From: Entoloma clypeatum
Taxonomy: Eukaryota; Basidiomycota; Agaricomycetes; Agaricales; Entolomataceae
Direction of reading: 5' to 3'
NCBI GenBank assembly: GCA_963565915.1
Contig: OY751490.1
Span: 310,001-374,000 of the forward strand
DNA: 64,000 nucleotides
Shown here: piece after piece, positions 29,371 to 40,837 of the stretch
Layout of the letters: each line of letters begins with the position of its first letter
Numbering within the stretch: position 1 is the first letter of the stretch
The notes under the pieces: generated by a model
The model's database searches: none
Seen by the model: the letters and a program-made list of their open reading frames with translations, nothing else
Told to the model about the DNA's origin: nothing
Translations under genes and position numbers: made by a program

Positions 29371-30988
29371 CAGTGACTTCCAAAAGCGGCCCAATGTTTT
29401 GTATTTTTTGATTGTTGCTTGAATAACATTGGATTGAAAATAAATACAAACAAAGTATTGGTGTACCATAGATAGCATTTGATCAGGGCTATCCATCAAA
29501 AAAGGAATTACATAATTTCAATCAGTATTACTAGAGATATAGGCAGTTTAATTCAGAGACTCATTGGGCCACTTATGGAAGTAGCTATCAGAAATGCAGA
29601 CACAGCCCAATAGCAATGCACATAGCCTAAAGCAATGCACACAGCTTCAGAGGCTATGATTAATAGCCATAAGGCAGTGCTTACAAGCTATATAAACCAG
29701 TCCAACACTCCCCAAAAGCTATAATTCATCATGCATCCCATCTCCTCTGCTCAGAAGGAAAATATCCTTTCTCTTGCTTCCAGTGGTTTCTCCAATCGCC
29801 ATATTGTCTCCAAACTTGGTGTAGGCAGGTCTACTGTTGCCAGAACACTTCATACTCTTCTTCCCAACCACTATACTCCTCTTACTGGGCGCCCATCCAA
29901 ACTTTCATCCACAAATCAACATGCAGTTATTGCACAAATCAAGACTGGCAAAGCTTCCAATGCTGTTCAAGCCATGAAACATATCAATACCATCATCTCT
30001 GATTCAGTCTCCTCACAAACAATTAGAAGAGTCCTGAAGAAACATTCATTCAAGGCTGTGGTGAAGAAGAAAAAGCCCTTGTTGAGTGCAAGGCATAGAA
30101 AGGCAAGGTTGGCCTTTGCTCAGAAGTATCAGGAGTGGACTGTGGAGGACTGGAAGAGGGTTATTTGGTCAGATGAGACCAAAATCAACAGATTTGGGTC
30201 AGATGGAAGAGAGTGGGTCTGGAAGAAGAAGGGAGAAGGGTTGATTCAGAGGGAGGTGCAGAGGACAGTCAAGTTTGGTGGAGGAAACATCATGGTATGG
30301 GGGTGTATGGGATGGAATGGAGTGGGGCATCTTGCAGAGGTTGAGGGGAGGATGAATGCTGACCAGTATGTGGCCATTCTGGAGGAGCACATGCTGCCTA
30401 GCCTGGAGGAGAGTGGGATTTCTGAGGAGGAGGTAATTTTTCAGCAGGACAATGACCCCAAGCACACCTCAAAGAAGGCCAAGAAGTGGATGAAGGACAA
30501 CAATATCACACTTCTGGACTGGCCTGCACAATCTCCAGATATCAGCCCTATTGAACATCAATGGGTTCATCTCAAGAGGGAGCTTGCCAAGTATCCAACA
30601 CCACCAAAGAGAGTTTGGGAGATTTGGGAGAGAGTGGCAGAAGTGTGGAATAATATACCACCAGAGGTATGTCAAAATCTAATAGAAAGTATGCCTAGAA
30701 GGTTAGAAGCAGTTATCAAGGCCAAGGGAGGTCATACCAAGTATTAAAATAGCCCAATTCTGTTTTTCTGATGACTACTTCCATAAGTGGCCCAATGAGT
30801 CTCTGAATTAAACTGCCTATATCTCTAGTAATACTGATTGACATTATGTAATTCTTTTTTTGATGGATAGCCCTGATCAAATGCTATCTATGGTACACCA
30901 ATACTTTGTTTGTATTTATTTTCAATCCAATGTTATTCAAGCAACAATCAAAAAATACAAAACATTGGGCTGCTTTTGGAAGTCACCG
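29371..30988 (+). mobile_element. Tc1-like DNA transposon 2, complete
   Basis: 1618 bp; ends CAGTGACTTCCAAAAGCGGC and complement, with TA at 29369-29370 and 30989-30990. Inverted repeats extend to about 120 bp. Each end holds an inner, inverted copy of the terminal motif (CATTGGGCCACTTATGGAAG near 29563 and its complement near 30778). Same architecture and length as element 1 at 10320 but a different terminal sequence. It sits in Copia C just after the protease (YYIPDL). Confidence 0.96.
29731..30747 (+). CDS. Tc1-family DD34E transposase 2, intact (338 aa)
   Basis: Same length as the copy at 10682 and about three quarters identical by eye. HTH block SNRHIVSKLGVGRSTVAR, linker GRPSKLS, catalytic D148 (IWSDETKINRFG), D240 (FQQDNDPKH) and E275 (SPDISPIEHQW), DD34E spacing kept. 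The Asn-Gly after the second Asp is Asn-Asp, and NPIEHLW reads SPIEHQW; both are unusual positions for the family. No stops. It cuts and pastes the element at TA; activity is not shown. Confidence 0.97.
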   Translation: MHPISSAQKENILSLASSGFSNRHIVSKLGVGRSTVARTLHTLLPNHYTPLTGRPSKLSSTNQHAVIAQIKTGKASNAVQAMKHINTIISDSVSSQTIRRVLKKHSFKAVVKKKKPLLSARHRKARLAFAQKYQEWTVEDWKRVIWSDETKINRFGSDGREWVWKKKGEGLIQREVQRTVKFGGGNIMVWGCMGWNGVGHLAEVEGRMNADQYVAILEEHMLPSLEESGISEEEVIFQQDNDPKHTSKKAKKWMKDNNITLLDWPAQSPDISPIEHQWVHLKRELAKYPTPPKRVWEIWERVAEVWNNIPPEVCQNLIESMPRRLEAVIKAKGGHTKY

Positions 30989-30990
30989 TA

Positions 30991-31998
30991 AATCTGGGAT
31001 ATAATAAACGGGTGATAGATGAGTTATTTTATTTTGTTCTCGCCCATTTTTCTTGATGGTGTGATTAATTAACACCGTTCCTTGTCCAAGGATCTGAATA
31101 GTGTGACCTTTCTGTGCAATCTGCACAGATTGACAATCTTTTAGTGGGGTATACTCAATGAAATCATTGATATCATAAGTAAAGTGCAACGATGCACCTG
31201 AATCAAGAATCCAATTGGATTGATTCTGTTTCTTACATTCAGCACAATTCACATAATGAGAATTTATTTGCGCTATGAGCGTGTGTACAGCAGGTGATAA
31301 AAATACATTGGACCGCTGTCCATTCACTCGTCTCCAAAGAGGCTCCTGTGAAGTATTTGTCAACTGCATTGTACGTGCTGTTGAATGTGAAACATACCCC
31401 ATGTCGTTGTTGTTCCCATCACCATGAGAAACTACATACTCCATATAGTCATTGACATATCCTTCATCATAATAGCCCCTTATGGTGGGGGCTATGTCTT
31501 CTGTCTCCATCTCATCGGCCCAGCTGATTCTACTTGGTGTCTCTTCGTAAACTAGAATGCAGTGATTCCAGGGGTCCATTGTTGCAGGCGCTGAGAGCAG
31601 CCTTGACATTGCGGCTTCATTATGTTGAAGCGCAGGGACCTCGATGAGGCGAGTTAGATTCTGAGCTGTTGGAGGGACACCAATGCTGTTAGCTAGTGTG
31701 CACGCTCCATCCAGGTCTGTGAAAGGGCCTGGGCCAGGAATGTTGCCAATCACAAGTGATTGGTTGTTCCTTATCCTCCAATCGGTGGATGATGAGGGGT
31801 GCGGAGTGAAGATGGACCCATTTCCGTAAATGACCATGTTTGGTAAGGTCTGGATTTGAAGCTGCCCATCAAGGGTGCTTTCCATGGCAGAGGAGGCAAA
31901 ATGCGCCTTCTCTTTTCCTTTCCAGGGTCCTTTGCCCTTGGTCTTCCCAGCAGAAGTCCCACGTTCCTTGCCTTTCCAGGGCTTGGAGTGCTGATGCG
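30991..31998 (-). pseudogene. Copia C gag end and protease
   Basis: Continues from gag at 33063 across the solo LTR: SHQHSKPWKGKERG, a Lys/Gly-rich RNA-binding part, an acidic linker, HYVNCAECKKQNQ and the protease WILDSGASLHFTYDINDF (near 31190). It ends YYIPDL at the Tc1-2 border. The frame is open throughout, so this part had not decayed when the solo-LTR parent and the Tc1 came in. Confidence 0.88.
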
Positions 31999-32003
31999 AA
32001 TGC

Positions 32004-33057
32004 TGTAAGGGCGACCTTATGATCCAACAACTCCGAAGTGCTCCGAAGTGACTCCAATGTCGGACGACTTGCAAGGGAGATCCAAAGGTTAAATTGAGGT
32101 CAACGACGTACAATACAAGACACACCTTGCAAGGGAGATCCAAAGAGAAAGTTCTAAGAATTCCCCTGCAGGGCTGAGTAGCTATATAGACGACGATGAT
32201 TGGAAATAGGATAGGAATGTTGAAATACAAGGATGATCAGGAGTAGAGATGGGAATGCATGGATGGTTGTCGGAAGTGCGCATATGGTGATATCCACCAC
32301 TATTCCGATATGTGCTCCGGCGTGGAGCATGCTTGGAGGTCGGAGATGATGGAGATCGGAGGTCGGAGTAGGTGGAGAGACAGAAAGTAAAGTAAAGTAA
32401 ATGAATAAGTAATGAACACACCATTGTCGATAATCCCATACAATCGCAATTGAGAGGTCCGATGTCTGAGGATCGGAATCGTCGGAATAGACTGCAGATG
32501 GCAGTCGGAGCGAGACGTCAGACTGTCGCTGGTGACAATCCCTGCAGCCAGGACATCCAGAGCCTTCTAGAGTTTGGACTTGTTGGAGGACCTTGGATGG
32601 AATGAGGAGAACCAGAAAGTGAGGGGTGGAAATGAGGTAAAAGGGTATAGTAGGATGCATGACGATCCTCCGAAGTTTGTCAGAGTTGGGAAGTCGGAGG
32701 TGTCGGACCTGTCGGAGGTGTCGGACATGTCGGAAGATTTGTCGGAGGAGATACAGTATGTCAGAGGAGAGTCGGAGGATTTGGAAAGTGAAGAAAGGTG
32801 CAGAGCCTGTCCGACTTTGATGAGAACCTTGATTGTGTCCAGTGTTTGAAAGGGTCTGGATCGGAGGCGCAGGGAAGTTATCGGTTTGCTGGACAAGGTC
32901 TACATGTTGGAATGTATGTTCGAAAAGATGTCGGAGTGGTATCGGAGGAGCTCGGAGGGGTGCAGGGGATAAATGTGAATCGAAAAAAGGAAAAAGGAAT
33001 ACCACAGATCTTCGATCATTAAATCATTCTCTATTCATCCAGGGCCTTGCCCTTACA
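32004..33057 (-). mobile_element. Solo LTR of a Gypsy D-related element
   Basis: 1054 bp from TGTAAGGGCGACC to TGCCCTTACA, perfect TSD AATGC (31999-32003, 33058-33062). About 190 bp at its left share sequence with the D LTR (AACTCCGAAGTGCTCCGAAG, CGGACGACTTGCAAGGGA, twice). It is twice as long as the D LTR; its right half is packed with TCGGA words (seven in about 80 bases near 32690). No internal region remains, so it formed by LTR-LTR recombination. It lies inside Copia C gag. Confidence 0.92.
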
Positions 33058-33062
33058 AATGC

Positions 33063-33268
33063 TGCTGGTTAGCAGCCGGTCCTTCTGAAGATCCCTGAGA
33101 GGGTCCAGTGTGAGGCTGGTACTTCGGAGGGTTAGGACGAGCGCATTTTACTGCAGAGATTTTGTTTGCATGAGCACTTCCTTGGGGCTGTGGGGCGTGC
33201 GGGTTTTTACGGAAGTATTCCGAGCATATTTGCTCAATTACTTTCCCGATTTTGAGTACAGCAGCCTG
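33063..33268 (-). pseudogene. Copia C gag, middle segment
   Basis: AAVLKIGKVIEQICSEYFRKN...ANKISAVKCARPNPPKY...EGPAANQQH. The ANKISAVK block is shared with gag of F (near 43598). It is bordered by Gypsy D on the right and the solo LTR on the left; both joins are in frame when the TSDs are counted once. Confidence 0.85.
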
Positions 33269-33298
33269 GTTGCTGTAAGGGCGACCTTGCGATCCGAC

Positions 33299-33612
33299 TG
33301 TTGAAGTTCCACCTGGGCGCAAGCCACAGGCGTACTGAGCAACACAGCTGCAGTGTGGAAGTACTCTACGATACCGTTCTAGCCACTTACATGGTTGAGG
33401 AGGGTGAGGCTTGGTGAGAGCGGTTGAGGCTGGTGAGAGCGATGGAGCTGGTTAAGAGTCAAGAGACAACTTGTTGATATTGACAGTTTCCTGGTCTTAT
33501 ATACCGTACTACTGTTTGTACCAACCAAACAAGTATGTAAGAAAGATATGTAATGGTCACGTGATGTGATCTAATCTTTAATCTAATCTACATGATGGGA
33601 AAAGTTTCAACA
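33299..33612 (-). repeat. 3' LTR of Copia B2
   Basis: TGTTGAAG...AACA, followed on the right by the C-rich complement of the purine tract. Confidence 0.94.
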
Positions 33613-33699
33613 CCCCCCCATATTTAGTACATACTTCTAAATACATCTTACTTTTTCCCATATAGGTACTTTTCTTTGTCTTAGTTTTTTAGTAATCCA

Positions 33700-34086
33700 A
33701 AGTACGGGATAAACTTGTTAAAGAGGATTTTCCCCAGATTCTTAGTTAAAAGGTCTGCAGGGTTATTCACTCCTTCAATGAATTCGACCGTGATAATGCC
33801 TTCAGATACTTTTTCTCTGACAAAGTGGAATTACCGCTCCAGACGCCAGTGATATAAAGAAGCCAGTGGTAGACCTCCTCGTGTTTTCATCTGACGCCCA
33901 GTCGGAGTCTGTGAATGCATAGATTCCTTTCCCTGAGTCCCCATCATACATGATCACGTAATCTTTTGTTGCTTTTAAATATCTGCAAATATCCCTAGCC
34001 ACTTCTAAATGGCGTTTGGTGGGATTTGCGGAAAATTGGGACATTTTGATTACGGCAAAGCAGATGTCAGGCCTCGTTCCGATCAT
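33700..34086 (-). pseudogene. Copia B2 RNase H, internally deleted
   Basis: IGTRPDICFAVIKMSQFSANP, FTDSDWASDENTRRSTTG, then after LASGA the sequence jumps to the FHFVREK region near the end of RNase H; the block with STEAEYM and DNNGS is missing compared with B1. Confidence 0.88.
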
Positions 34087-35150
34087 CAGATATAGGAGTG
34101 ATCCGATGACGGATTGGTACTTGGATCGGAGTTCCGCATTAGTTCATTTTTGGACGCCATGGGTTTGTAGCCCATAGGGAGTGGGGTATGGGTCGCATTA
34201 GATTCACTCATCCCCATGCGTGTGAGTATTTTCTCAAGGTAAGGTAGTTGATCAATGAAGATCCTCTTCCCATGTTGCCTTATCTGGATCGAAAGAAACT
34301 CTTTTGGTTCCCCACCAGGCACGAGGTGCCCTAGGTCCCTGCATTCCCATGTGGTCATGAAGGCCTTCTTTTTCTCTAGTGTATACTCCCGGTTTGTGCC
34401 GAGAAAAGCAGAGTCGTTGCCATAGATGACGGCGATTACAATTTCCCCGTTGGTACTCTTGTGAATGAACACTCCCGCATCGGAGTGAAGCCGGACAAAG
34501 CCGAGCTTTTTCATGGAGGAATCAAGTTTTCTCCACCAGGCTAATGCGGCCTGCTTAAGTCCATATAGAGCTTTGTATAGTTGGTACACGAGATGTTCTT
34601 TCCCTTTTACTATGTAGCCCTCAGGCTGTCGCATGTAGATGACCTCACGGAGCGTTCCATAGAGGAAGGCTGATGAGACGTCCAAAAGTGTCATGAACCA
34701 CCCTTCAAGGGCTGTCAATGCCAGTATTAATCGGACGGTTTCATATCTCACGACTGGTGAGAAGATCTGATCAAAGTCGATCCCTTCTACTTGTGAGAAG
34801 CCTTTTGCGACAAGACGCGCTTTCAGACGCCCGTCGGACTTTTCGTTGTAAACCCATTTGTTTCTTAGAGCTTTCCTCCCTGCAGGTAGGGGTACTAGCT
34901 CCGTGATTACCCCGCGGCGTTTGAGCATGTCAAGCTCTTTTTGTTCAGCCGCATACCAGTCTTCTTTATTTGGAAGAGGGTATATGTCTTTGTGAGACAT
35001 TTCAACGATCCCGACCTGAGCTGATATTGCTTCCATCAGAAGCTCATTCATCCATGCCGTCTGACCGCCTAACCTTCGTCTTCGATCTAATTTTTCAAGA
35101 TCAGAAGCCGGTGTATCTTCCCCATAGATGCTTCCGGGCATCCTGCAAAC
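34087..35150 (-). pseudogene. Copia B2 reverse transcriptase, active site lost
   Basis: From MPGSIYGEDTPASDLEK (35141) through NKWVYNEKSDGRLKARLVAK and LDVSSAFLYGTL to VIYGNDSAFLG. The catalytic YVDD of B1 is YGND here (34413-34424), which removes one metal-binding Asp. A lost base near 34140 shifts the frame after PLPMGYKPMAS. Confidence 0.92.
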
Positions 35151-36739
35151 TCATCGTTCCCTGATCGGTCGATCTGGTACTGGCTCGGGTTCCGGAGTGG
35201 GTACTCGTGGCTCGTCATCAGGCTCACTGGCAGGTGGTTCGTCGTCTGATTCGGGTTCATCTTGTTCTGTAGGAACAGGGTCATGAGGTATTTGGTGATG
35301 ATCATCATCATCATCGTTACCAGGGATGAGATCCTCAAACTCATCTGCCGGCTCTGGGTTTTCCATTTCTGGATGGTTTTCTGGCAAAGGGTTGATGTGG
35401 CATCTAGGGTACTTGCTTTCATCAAAGATAGCTTTTCCGCCCATGAAAATCGTGTTAGTCTCAGGATCCATGAAGCGGTATCCTTTGACCCCTGGTTTTG
35501 ATCCGAGATAAATCATCAATCGGGATCTTGACTCCAGGGAGTTCCTACGTTTCTCTTTTGGGATATATACATATGCCTGACATCCGAAGACTCTAACGCT
35601 GGACATGTCGGGAATCTCATTGGTCACTTTGAAGTGAGGGGTTTTCCATTCAAGACGCTGCATGGGGGTTCTGTTGTAGAGAAATGCTGCATGTTCCAGA
35701 CAGAATTCCCACCACATGGGCGGTAAGCATGCATCGAAGCGTAATGCCTGAGATTTTTCCCACAGAGTTCGATTCATCCGTTCTGCTCTACCATTCTGCT
35801 GATGCTGATATGGGAGCGTGACATCGATCAGAATTCCATGATCGGCAAGTACATCCTTGTATTCGTCGAATTCTCCACCTCCATCAACTCGCCATTTTTT
35901 AGGGGTGGCAGCAAATTGATTCTGGATCATCGCAAGGAATTGTTTCAGCGCCGTGATGGCACCTGACTTTTTCCTAAGCAAGACGACCCAGACGTGGGAT
36001 GAAAAATTGTCCAAAAAGGTAAGGAAATATTTGTATTTATGGTACGATGCCGTGGATATCTGCTTCAAATCCGAATGGATCAAATCAAAGGGTTTGACAG
36101 CCCTTGTCATCGAGTTAGGATAAGATTGATTCGGCATTTTCCCTTTTAGACACCCCGTGCAGCTTTCCTGTGATTTCTCACGTACTATCGTTTTGGGTAC
36201 TCCTTTGGTACTGGTGGGAATCTTATTGAGCACCTGGTTATTTGGGTGGCCAAGGCGTTTATGCCAGGTTTCGACAGTGATTTCGCTAGAGATCGCATGG
36301 ATTTGGTCATAGTGTATTTCAGTGTCTAACCAATAAATGGTTTGTCCGAGAATGTGAGGCGAGAACTGTATTTTGTTCTGTCCTTTGGAGATGTTGATTT
36401 CTCCACGCATTCTGTCTACTTTGTAACTGTGATTAAGGAAGACGCCTAGGGACAATAGGCATGTGTCCATGTCTGGAATGTAGAATACAGGTCGGAGAAG
36501 ATGGGTTTTTACTTCCCCATTTAGGGTATGCCGTACTGGAACGGCCCCAACTCCGAGAATTTCCAGTTTCTTTCCCTTTGCAGCTGTTTGGACAAATCGC
36601 TTAGCCTTGAGAGGCCTGTAATACACGAAGTCTTTAAACTCATGGGTAAAGTGTAATGATGCGCCGGAATCTAAGATCCACTGAGCGCGTTCTCTCTCTT
36701 TGCAGTGTGTGCAGGACGCGAAATGTTTGATATATTTTT
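35151..36739 (-). pseudogene. Copia B2 protease and integrase
   Basis: Open from just after the gag shift: HFASCTHCKE-like Cys motif, WILDSGASLHFT (near 36680), zinc domain HKRLGHPNN and CTGCLKGK, catalytic HSDLKQI, VDGGGEF and NGRAERMNRT all kept, Pro-rich linker, then TGA at 35151 (CGA in B1). Confidence 0.9.
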
Positions 36740-38185
36740 TTACAGATCATCACTAAAGAGATCTATACTATCTGCATCGGTACTAGCTAATATATATTCA
36801 AACGTCTGTGCGTGATTATTAGCGTTTCCCATTTGGTCAAGTTTGAGAGAAGAATGTGACGAACCGTCAAGTTCGATCAGCCCATCTTCGAATTGTTCCG
36901 GGCCCATCCGCTCGCTTTGATGGTCTATGTCCATCATCCTGAGGGAGTCATCCAAAGGCGGAGTGACTCGACGCTGCTTGGATGGTCTTCCATCTTCTTC
37001 TGGGATAATCATATCCAGAATTCGAAGGTTTGACCCTGAGGGACGAGCATTAATGTTCCGCGCGAGTTTACGGACATGATCGTTCTTTTTCCACACAGAT
37101 GGTTTTATAAATGGAAGTCCGGTGTACTGAGAAGGAGGCGGGTTCATGCGTTGCAGGAGTGACTGCATCCTTTGGGAGTCTGGCTGGGCAGTACTCATCG
37201 TTTTTCCGCGCCCAGTGACAGTCGTGAAGGAAGGTGCCGGAAGAGGAGAGAAGTGGATGGCGGGAGCAACAAACTCAACCGTTTCTTCCACATGGTCGGA
37301 CGTGTTGTCCGCATTGTTGGTGCTCTTCTTCTGATTGCGCCAGCGTTCTTTTCCCTTCTTCTTTTCAGAAGCGGTACTAGGGTCGGTCGAGTTAGGCTGC
37401 TCGTCAGCATCGTTTTGCGAGGTACTCGGCTTTTGCTGCTTTTCCCATTTGGGGTCTTGCCCCTTTCGCTTTGTCCCGGAGATTTTCCGGGCCTGCTCGT
37501 TGGACGTACGAGTGGACCCAATCGAATACTTGCGCCGGTACTCTGAGATGATGCTATCCGCGACGGCTTTGTACGTGAAGTCGTCGGCGTCATAGACCTG
37601 GAAGAGGGCGGTGGAGAGCGACGACCAGGCGTCGGGAATGGCACTTGCCAGGATCATGGCCTGCATCAGGTCAGGGACATCGAAATTTGATTCGCTGAGA
37701 CGGGCAAAGAGTGCTCCGAGGCGTTCTATTTCAGGGACCGGGTCACGACCTGACAGCTTGAAGGAAGCTGCCGCTTTGAAGTCGCCGAAGATGACGGCTG
37801 GGGTTACTTTGGAATAGGCATCCTTTAGGGTCGTCCATGCATCCAGAGCCAAGTTGCTATCCTTGATGTGGCGTCTGATCGCCTCAGAGACTTTCAGTCG
37901 GATTGACCCGAGGGCCATATCGTCGTCTCTGATCCAACTCTTTTCTTCCTTGCGGAAGCCGGGCTGATCGACCGTGGCGACCAGCACAGGGGGAGCACCA
38001 GCGGTGGTGCCAGGAGTGGAGATCGTGGTAGTGAAATCAGCGATATCGGGGCGGGGGATGTCGCCAGATACAAGGCGCCAGACTCCTTGATGGAGGAGGT
38101 AGGACTTCATTTTTTTGGCCCAGCTTTGGTAGTCGATGCCGTCAAAGGCGGAGATGGTGTCAAGAGCAGAGCGGGAGTTAGACAT
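36740..38185 (-). pseudogene. Copia B2 gag
   Basis: ATG at 38185 (MSNSRSALDTISAFDGIDYQ). About 480 residues, complete gag as in B1 without the interruption: LLHQGVWRLVSGDIP, KLSGRDPVPEIERLGALFA, Lys-rich C-terminus. One base is missing in an A run near 36740 relative to B1, giving a stop where B1 reads on into protease. Confidence 0.9.
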
Positions 38186-38552
38186 TTTTAATGAATCTAG
38201 AAAAGGGTTTCCCAATCAGTGATATGTTTTTTAATGAATATGATTTTGAGAAAACAAGTAAATGATTCCCCATGACATATTCCCTTCAGGAATAGCGGTT
38301 GTGGGAAAAACCCTTTTTATATGTCAGGAGCGTATGAGGTACGATCGGATTTTCCACAAGATGTGTACTACTGTAAGCCAATCCCCTTTAGGGACGCTCC
38401 ATGACAGGTACTTTGTCGTAATGACGTTTTCCCAGGTTCATGTGTGAAGAAGTATGACTCAGAGACCAGATCTTTTGATTGGTTCTTTGCCAACCAGGGT
38501 AGAGTGGGCAGGTACTTGCTGTTGCCAGCGTTCCCAGGTCCCTCTGCTATCC

Positions 38553-38565
38553 GGGGCCCATAACC
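38553..38565 (-). promoter_or_regulatory. Primer-binding site of Copia B2
   Basis: GGTTATGGGCCCC on the minus strand, identical to B1 and complementary to the initiator methionine tRNA anticodon arm. Confidence 0.75.
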
Positions 38566-38879
38566 TGTTGAAGTTCCACCTGGGCGCAAGCCACAGGCGT
38601 ACTGAGCAACACAGCTGCAGTGTGGAAGTACTCTACGATACCGTTCTAGCCACTTACATGGTTGAGGAGGGTGAGGCTTGGTGAGAGTGGTTGAGGCTGG
38701 TGAGAGCGATGGAGCTGGTTAAGGGTCAAGAGACAACTTGTTGATATTGACAGTTTCCTGGTCTTATATACCGTACTACTGTTTGTACCAACCAAACAAG
38801 TATGTAAGAAAGATATGTAATGGTCACGTGATGTGATCTAATCTTTAATCTAATCTACGTGATGGGAAAAGTTTCAACA
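38566..38879 (-). repeat. 5' LTR of Copia B2
   Basis: Matches 33299-33612 except at three positions; TATATA near 38767. Confidence 0.94.
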
Positions 38880-38884
38880 CCGAC

Positions 38885-39374
38885 AACTCCGAAGTGCTCC
38901 GAAGCGACTCTGACGTCGGACGACTTGCAAGGGAAATCCAAAGTTAAATTAGACTCTACGAAGTACAATACAAGGCGTACCTTGCAAGGGAAATCCAAAG
39001 AGAAAGTTCTGAGGATTCCCTTGCAAGCTAGACGGCTATATAGAAGACGAGAATTGGAAATGAGAAGAGGAATGTTGAAATACGCAAAGATCGGGAGTAG
39101 GGATGGGAACGGAATATGTAAATCGGAAGTGTGCATGTGGTGGTATAAATCATCGCTCCGACATGCGCTCTGATGCGGAGTACGGTCGGAGGTCGTCGGA
39201 GGTCGGAGGTGTTGAAAGATAGATGGAAACGAAAGGAAATGTAAAGTATAGTAATATAAGTAATAGACGTACCACAACGGTTGGAGGGTCGGAGGTCAAT
39301 CAGAGGTGTCAGAGCGGCGGAGCGGAGGACAGTCGGAGGTGTCGGATTGAGGAAATCGGATGGTTGCCCTTACA
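38885..39374 (-). repeat. Left LTR of Gypsy D, larger part
   Basis: Resumes after B2 with AACTCCGAAGTGCTCCG and ends GGTTGCCCTTACA. A purine tract complement (TTACCCCCCTT, 39375-39385) follows. Together with 33274-33298 it is the full LTR. Confidence 0.88.
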
Positions 39375-39385
39375 TTACCCCCCTT

Positions 39386-40144
39386 CTAAGGCGCGGCGTC
39401 TCGACGCGCAAGGCGGAATGTACAGGACTCGAAGGCAGTTGCAGCGATTCGATGCGGAGCTCCCGGGTGTCGGCGGTATAATTCCCGGACCAGGCGCGGA
39501 GCGTGGACATCCTCCTCCATCTCCCATGAGTTCTCCTCATAGCCGTACCCCTTCCACTTGACCAGGAACTGCAGCTTGCCTCGTTGAAGTCGACTGTCCA
39601 AAATCGTTTCGACTTTGTATTCCATTTCTTCTCCGACTGCGGTCGGAGGCGGAGGGATTTGGACATCCCGTCGGAAAGGGTCTTCCGGAGCTGGCGACAG
39701 TTTTACAACATGGAATACGGGGTGAATGCAGGACATGGAAGGAGGGAGTTTGAGTTTGTACGCATGCATTCTGACAGGTTGGACAACCGGAAACGGGCCT
39801 ACATATCTATGAGCCAGTTTTTTGGTTGGTCGGGTGGTTTTGAGGTCGGAGGAATCCAGAAAGACCTTGTCACCCAGTTGGAAGGTCGGAGTAGATGTCC
39901 GACGCTGGTTGTAGTACCGTGCCATGTCATCTTTGGCCTTTCCCAGAGCTGCTTGTGCTTCCTCCAATGCGGACTTCATCCGCTTGCTGAACTCCTCCAC
40001 CGCCTCGATCTCCGATGGTCTTTGTCGGGGCTCAAAGCCCAGATGTCCAGTGTCGATGTAGAAGGGGGTTTGGCACGTGGACACATGGACATGGTTATTG
40101 TATGAAAACTCCACCATTGGAAGCCATTCGTCCCAGTCGTTTTG
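39386..40144 (-). pseudogene. Gypsy D integrase C-terminus and chromodomain
   Basis: After TGA at 40145: WLPMVEFSYNNHVHVSTCQTPF, the GPY/F module (HRYVGPFPVVQPV), then a chromodomain (YKVETILDSRLQRGKLQFLV, KWKGYGYEENSWEMEED). The aromatic cage residues Y, W and W of chromodomains are present. Chromoviruses are thought to use this domain to target methylated-histone chromatin. The stop codon is next to the LTR. Confidence 0.92.
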
Positions 40145-40837
40145 TCATTTGTTAACGGACAGTCGGAGGTATTGTTCCAATCCCTGGTTCACGTGTTCCG
40201 TCTGTCCGTCTGACTGCGGATGATAGGCCGTCGAGGCAGCAACCTTGATACCTAACAGCCTGTACAATTCCTGCATGAACTTGGCAATGAACTGTGGTCT
40301 GCGATCGGAGACAATGGCCTCCGGAAGACCGTGGAGCTTCCAAACATGTTGAACATAAGATTTTGCGGACCTGAGGGCGGAGAGAGCGGAGTGCGTTGGA
40401 ATGAAGTGTCCGCATTTCCCGACTGAGTCCACTACTACCATGATAGCATCGTACCCATGGGCTTCTGGTAGTTCAGTGATAAAATCAACACTAGTTACCT
40501 GCCACCGCTCCGATGGAACTGGGAGCGGATGGAGTTCGCCAGAGGATGCAGAACATCGGACCTTGGTGCGGAGGCAGGGGTTGCAAGTTTTGCAATACTG
40601 ACCGATTAAGCGTGCCATGTGGGGCCACCAATAAGTGCGTGATACCAACTCTAGAGTCTTCCAATGTCCTGGGTGTCTGACCACTGGGTTGTTGTGGTGT
40701 TGCGTGATGATTCGCTGTTGGAGTTGCGGGCTGTTGGACACGTAAATGCGATCTCGAAAGTACAGTAAACCCTCCGACTGTCGCCATTCCGCTCCGCGGA
40801 CGGATGCAGCTCCGACTGTTGGAAGGGATTTGATTAC
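40145..40837 (-). pseudogene. Gypsy D integrase core
   Basis: Zinc domain HHNNPVVRHPGHWKT...CKTCNPCLRTK; catalytic D in VDFITELP, D in IVSDRRPQF, E in GQTEHVNQGLEQYL. Ends NK-TGA at 40145, probably CGA originally. Separated from RNase H by TAG near 40838. Confidence 0.9.

Larger units (their letters stand above)
33299..38879 (-). mobile_element. Copia retrotransposon B2, nested in the D left LTR
   Basis: LTRs 33299-33612 and 38566-38879 (314 bp, three differences). TSD CCGAC at 33294-33298 and 38880-38884. Same family as B1, but dead: frameshift after 36740, TGA at 35151, RT motif YGND at 34413-34424, a frameshift near 34140 and a deletion of about 240 bp in RNase H near 33832. Confidence 0.95.

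Noticed and set aside
29371..30988. Tc1-2 and Tc1-1 as copies of one recent burst
   Set aside because: Their end sequences are unrelated and the transposases differ at about a quarter of positions.
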